Source: Enchytraeus crypticus (lineage: Eukaryota; Annelida; Clitellata; Enchytraeida; Enchytraeidae). Taken from it: a stretch of 64,000 nt of DNA. The notes under the pieces were generated by a model. That model worked only from the letters and a program-made list of their open reading frames with translations. It was not told the origin of the DNA and did no database searches. Below are positions 26,647-33,005 of the stretch, in pieces. Both the position numbers and the translations under genes were made by a program. Position 1 is the stretch's first letter; each line of letters begins with the position of its first letter. The DNA lies in contig CAJHZI010000884.1 in the NCBI GenBank assembly GCA_905160935.1, positions 1,372,001 through 1,436,000 of the forward strand, read 5' to 3'.

Positions 26647-29132
26647 AAAAAAAGAAAAAAAGAAAGAAAGAAAGGAAGAAAGAAAGAAAGGAAGAAAGAA
26701 AGAAAGAAAGACAGAAGGAGAAATATTGATTTCACTAGGTTATCTGTAGAACTAGGACGCCCATTTCTTTAGCTAACATTTCAGCTGGACATCTAATGTG
26801 GACAGAATGCTAAAACATCAGAGAGCGAAGTTGAACAGATAATATGGAAACAGCTGATAGGGGTTATTTTTAATTCCGCGCCGGCGGCAATTGATACAAC
26901 AACTAAAGGCGACGATTACAAACAACCATGAAAAGGAAAGGAGGAACGAAAGGGAACTACAAAAACAATAACCAAGAATGGACACTATGCAACTCATGCG
27001 GTATGTCAAGTGTGTAACTATACGAACAAAATAGTTTTAACAGATGATATGAAGGTAGAATGTTGAATGTGTTGATTTAGCGGCTCATTGGTTTGTCATC
27101 CTCTTGGACTCTGCATTTGCTCTGTTCTGCTTGATGACTTACTCCTCTCGATGATGCAGCTCTTTCGGTCTAAAACAAGATTTAAAATATGCTAATACTT
27201 TAAATTTATCTATTAAACTTATATAGAATTTGCATCACTGATAAATGGTATTTCATTGCAGTATGTGAATCTCTTTATTCGTCAAATACAAAACTGACAT
27301 TATTACTCAAACAAGTGTTACAATACACTTGCATTCATGCAGAAACTAACAGGATAAACCGAATCGTGTGCAACAAGAAAGTGAACAACAGTGAGAGAAA
27401 AGTTAACCAAAATCACATTGCCCTAGATTAATGTTACCTACGCTAGATTACTATTCAGTTAAACAGATAAATAACATTTTGTTCTATGATAATATTTTAA
27501 TAATTGAATGACCATGTGGCACAGTCTTTAGAAAGGCGGCCAGGTTATAAATATTTCAAGTGACCGATCTTGAGGTGAACGTTACTCTCCAGGGAACGTT
27601 ATACTCCCGCCTGAGATGAAATAAAATCTGAGAGATCTCATGATTAGACAGACTACATCTAATGGTTTAAATTAATGTGATATCAACATCCATAGATATC
27701 ATTATAGATATCCTCATAGATGTCATAATAAATATCATTATAGATGATTAATTCATAATATATTTGATTAGTCTTTAATCTATATATTTTCTAATATATC
27801 TAGTACTGATGCTGTATTTTTATATTATGCACATAAGTCTATTTATAGTAAAATTCATTCTCTTAATCTATTTCAACTAAATGACGTTCAAGTTTAACAA
27901 AGACTTAGGTTAATAAAAAATAGTATTTACTTACGGCTTCTCAAACTGCCTTTTCTAATTTATTTTTGAAATCTTAAATTGTTAAGGACCGCAAAATCGT
28001 TTGAAGCATGGATCAAGAAGGGAAACAAGTCTTCAGACTATATCCTGCCCACGGAGATGCTGGTCATGATGAACGTTCTGGTTGATTTCAAGAATCAGGT
28101 AGTTAGAAATAATTATTAATTAATATTGGAGTAGATAAAGTTATTCATATACTCAATCGATTATAACTAACCATATCTTAAACTCTAAAATAATTACCTT
28201 TAACATACCGTTTGGCAGAAAATTAGAGATCAATTTGTTCACATAATCAATTAATTATAAATAACCATATCTAATTTAATTCTAAATTTAATACCTTGAA
28301 CCTACCGCTTGGCAGAAAATTAGAGAGTGAGAAAGTACGGCGGGATTTAGCGTACATGGTTTAGTTGCACGCCAATAATCGAATTTAAGCTACATCAGCC
28401 TCGGGTAGTACTCTGTGGGTGACCGCCTTGGAAGATCGAGTGTTGACAGCTTTAAAGTTAAAAAGTCCAGGCTGATGGAAGGTTATTCTTAAATCCGCGC
28501 TGGCTGCAATTGATGCGCCGTCAAAAGGCAACGACTACTAATAACAATGGAGAGGAAGAAGGAATTGGCCTTAAAGAAGCATCCATGCTTCCTAACCCAG
28601 ACTGCCGTTATGCTATGTTATGTACTTTCGAATTCAGATAGAGACTTTTTCCCCGTAATTTAGAAGTTTTAACTCAATATACTGGTAATAACCGGAACAT
28701 GTTTCAATTATTGATTTTTTACAATCACTATTTAAATGAGTAATCATAAGTTTAGTTGAGTAAGCTGTTTAATTTTAATTCTTATAAAAGCAATAGTAAA
28801 CTATATTTTTAAAAATGAAATGAGATACTTAACTGTTCATAAATTGATTCCGAATTACCTGTTAGTATTTAGGGATTTGGATTCCGAATTTCTGTTAGTT
28901 ACTTTTTGATTGCCTATCTTGTTCAGTAAGTGTTCCTAAGTGCTCCTGCATGATACGCTATATGTTTATCATGCTTTAGCCTATCGCCACGCTATTTGTA
29001 TTTGTGTGTTTAAGCAACGGTATCATTCGGCTAACGATGAGTTTCTGGACCGAATCTTGTCACAAGTCACCAAGGCATTTCTAGATAAGGTAATTTCAAA
29101 TTGAAAATTGCGAATATTCTAAAGAAACGTAT

Positions 29133-29208
<76 letters not shown>

Positions 29209-29305
29209 TGTTTATAGGCCTATACATATATATATGTATAATATATACTTATATTATACTTGTATATATACATGTACGTTCACATATAAGTGTATTTTTG
29301 TTTAG

Positions 29306-29354
<49 letters not shown>

Positions 29355-29457
29355 TATCATACTGTAAGAAACCTATATAAGCACATATATTAGCATACAT
29401 ACAAACGCATATTACATGAGCCTTAAATGTATATTAAGTATACGTTTATGTATATTC

Positions 29458-29529
<72 letters not shown>

Positions 29530-32500
29530 CCTACATGTGTAATGTAAATATTCAATTGTCAATATTCTGGCCCTGAACATCTCAGAGTATACCAACTATT
29601 TCGAGTACCATTCGTACTGTAAATGTCGACTAGACTACTTGTATATTCTATATATTTTCATTTGCTAAAAGCTCTTATGGCAACTCTGGAATGACTGTAA
29701 TGGTTCTTATTTTCTAATATGTTTTATTTCATCACTGCAGCTCCTCAGCGTGCTGGAAAACACTCTATCTAAGCTATCCAGATACGATCAATCTTCCCTC
29801 TTCTCTTCAATACTTTCTTTAACTGTGAGTATGAATTAAGTTAGGCTGATTCGGTTTTATATTTAGCTATAGTTATAATGTACGTAATTATAAATGAGCA
29901 TACATTTATATTAAATATTGCTGTATTGTTATTGTTAGTGAAATAGTAATTATTATTATGCCCGTATAGAGTTGTTTTGTTCTGCTTATTTATATTTTAT
30001 TTCTATGACCAGACTCAGTAGGCATACATCAATATTGCAAGTATGGCAAATAAATATATAGGAAATAAAAATAAAATGAAATATCATGCAAATATTATGA
30101 AAATTGTAAAAGGATAATTAATATACAACAGACATTAAGTAACTTTTTTAAAGGATCTTTCTTATTGAGTTGTAGCTGCAATGGAAATGAAAAGGTAAAC
30201 TGAAATTGTCATAATTCTCATGAGACGATATTTATTCATATATATTTCCAATTGGTATTTCCCATGATATACTTCTTATTTTAAAACATTGAATTAAAAT
30301 AAACCTAAAGGATTAGGTAGAGTCTGAAGTTCCAAACTGAAGTTTAGGCTATAGGGATTATAGGTTTGGCTAAATGCCACTGTCTCGGTTTGAATGCAAA
30401 GGATGATCTTTATTGGGGAGTGGGTATCATAGATAGGAATAAGAATGTATACATTGGGCCTCACAGAACATTTCAAAGAACAGTGTAACACCGAGAGATA
30501 CTAAGAGAGTATTTTAGTGCATACTTCAGCATTGTTTCAAATTTCTAAGTTAAATTTTAGTTAGTGATATTTAAGGTAATCCTATTAACTTGCTAAAGTG
30601 AAAATATTATTTACAGAAACCTACGGACGAGCTTGGAAGGGCTTACGTTAACTTCATGAGAGCAAATCTGGAGCAGATACGCCAGAAGTTAACAGACGAG
30701 CTCTATATTCTTAATACCTACGAGGTAGGAATACGATAACAATTCTGTAGTATGACATCATGATTTTTTATTGTCAACTATTTCTCTATTATCTCGCAAC
30801 GGATAGCAGTCAATACGAATAAAATTAAGTGGAAATAATACAAATGACCAAGATGATGAGCGCTACTACAGAAGAGAGAGCCTAAGCTCTGTGAGGTAGT
30901 ACAGTAAGTGGCGGCTGGTAAGAATAGCAAATTCCATTACTAATTTTATTCCACGCTAAAGACAATTGTAGAATCTATGATAGTCATAAAATTTTAATTA
31001 TCACCCATATAATAAAGTTAACTAGAAAAATAACAAAACCATAGTCAACATAAAATAAGTCACGAGAATATTGAAGAATCTAAAACTCAAAAGTAAAGTA
31101 TATTAACATTGAGCGAATAACAATCTATAGAAAGTTGAATTGAAGTCAGAAAAAGTACCGGAGTTAATATGCATAGTGTCTGATAAATTGTTCCATATTT
31201 TTGGAGCGTGAGCTTTCAAACTCTCCATATACAGGTTATTGCGTGCAAAAAGGTGATGGCAAATTGCATAGCTCTTTTGAGTACTCCAATATCCTATAAA
31301 AAAATCTATATTCAGATTATTTATATTTATTTATTTTATATTTAATCAATATCTATATTTCAACCCCTCCCCTAGTTAGGTTTCTTAAAAGAGGCTATTG
31401 GCATTATGTTTAAATTTGTCGTAGAATTGGTACGCAGCTCAAATAAAGATGATATGCGACTGGTTGACGGATAGAATCGACTCATCACTTCATCCCTATC
31501 AGCTCTCCTGCCTCATGAACATCTCTCGGGTTCGTATGGGGATATAACTTTCAATTTCAATCGTAAGAGTAGACTAAACCTGATGCCGATGAAGCTATTT
31601 GGAGATCCAAATGCGACGGGATTTAGCGCAATCGGTTAAGCCGAGCGTCACTTGTGCGAAGTTAAGCAGTAGTCGGGCACGGTTAGTATATGGTTTGATG
31701 ACCACCCTGGAAGACCGAGTGTTGACAGAATAGACTGAAAATTCCATGGGGTGTTGGTAGGTTAATCTTATATCCTCGCCGGTTGCTATCGATCCGCCAT
31801 CAAAAGGCAAAGAATACTAATATTTGTGGAGGGGAAAAGTGAAATATGGACAAAAACAGCAATGATAAAAAGGAAAGACTGCAGCATATGCGGTTGTCAC
31901 GTGTGTTACCATACGAACAAAACATTCTTTGAATACGTTTCTATAAAGCTTCATTACAGGTGAAATATATATTTTGCAAACTGCACAGGATGTGGGAAAA
32001 TTACTCAAATTTACCTTGCTTAAATATTTGCGTAACTAATAGTTTTCCATAAAGAATTGCGATATTTATAAATTATTACTTGCTTAACATTATCATCGAC
32101 AGATTTAACATTGTCTGTGCCCTATGATATTTTGCTTTTGTTATTTATTTCACAGTACATTATCACTTCTTTCGTTACCTAAAATACTATTTAGATACGT
32201 TTAAAACACTATTACCTAAAATACTAAAATACTAAAACCTAAAATACTATTTAGATACGTTTAAAACAAATAACACAGTGCATTCAATATTTTATCACCT
32301 AAAATCTTTTTTCAAGATAAGAAAATCTAACTTATGTAACATAAGAGCAAACACAGATTGAAAGTAGCACAATTGGCATGAAATACTAAATATTTATATT
32401 CCATTTTTGCATTTCTATGTTGCATTGGTTTTGTTACACAGAAATGCTTTGCAGATTTTGAACTACACGGGGTAGCGGACACTGAGCTGAACTGTACCAC

Positions 32501-32767
32501 CTATCAAGCGATCGCTAGTCGCTTACAGGTTATTCTTATTTCTTGTTTTATTTATTTACTTCTAATTATTACGACATACAGTTTGAGAAACAGATATTAG
32601 CACAAGATATAAACTAATACGAGTGTGAGGTGAAGCCGCAAATACGGTCTAAAAATGGCACTTGCATATTCTCAATGGATATGAAAATGCATTTGAACGT
32701 TGAAATTATCTTTATATTATAATTTTTCATAATATATATACTGTAATAATAATTCCTCTATTTGGGC

Positions 32768-32819
<52 letters not shown>

Positions 32820-32870
32820 AATACATGTATATATATACATGTATATATATACATATATATATATATATAT

Positions 32871-32910
<40 letters not shown>

Positions 32911-32948
32911 ATATACATACATAAATACGCATATATATACATGTATAT

Positions 32949-33005
<57 letters not shown>

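Noticed and set aside
26535..26772. Lys/Glu/Arg and Phe/Leu/Ser frames
   Set aside because: (GAAA)n microsatellite read on both strands.
31613..31735. Functional 5S rRNA gene
   Set aside because: The 5' half is diverged and the unit is fused to a tail shared with other dispersed copies; a SINE explains it better.
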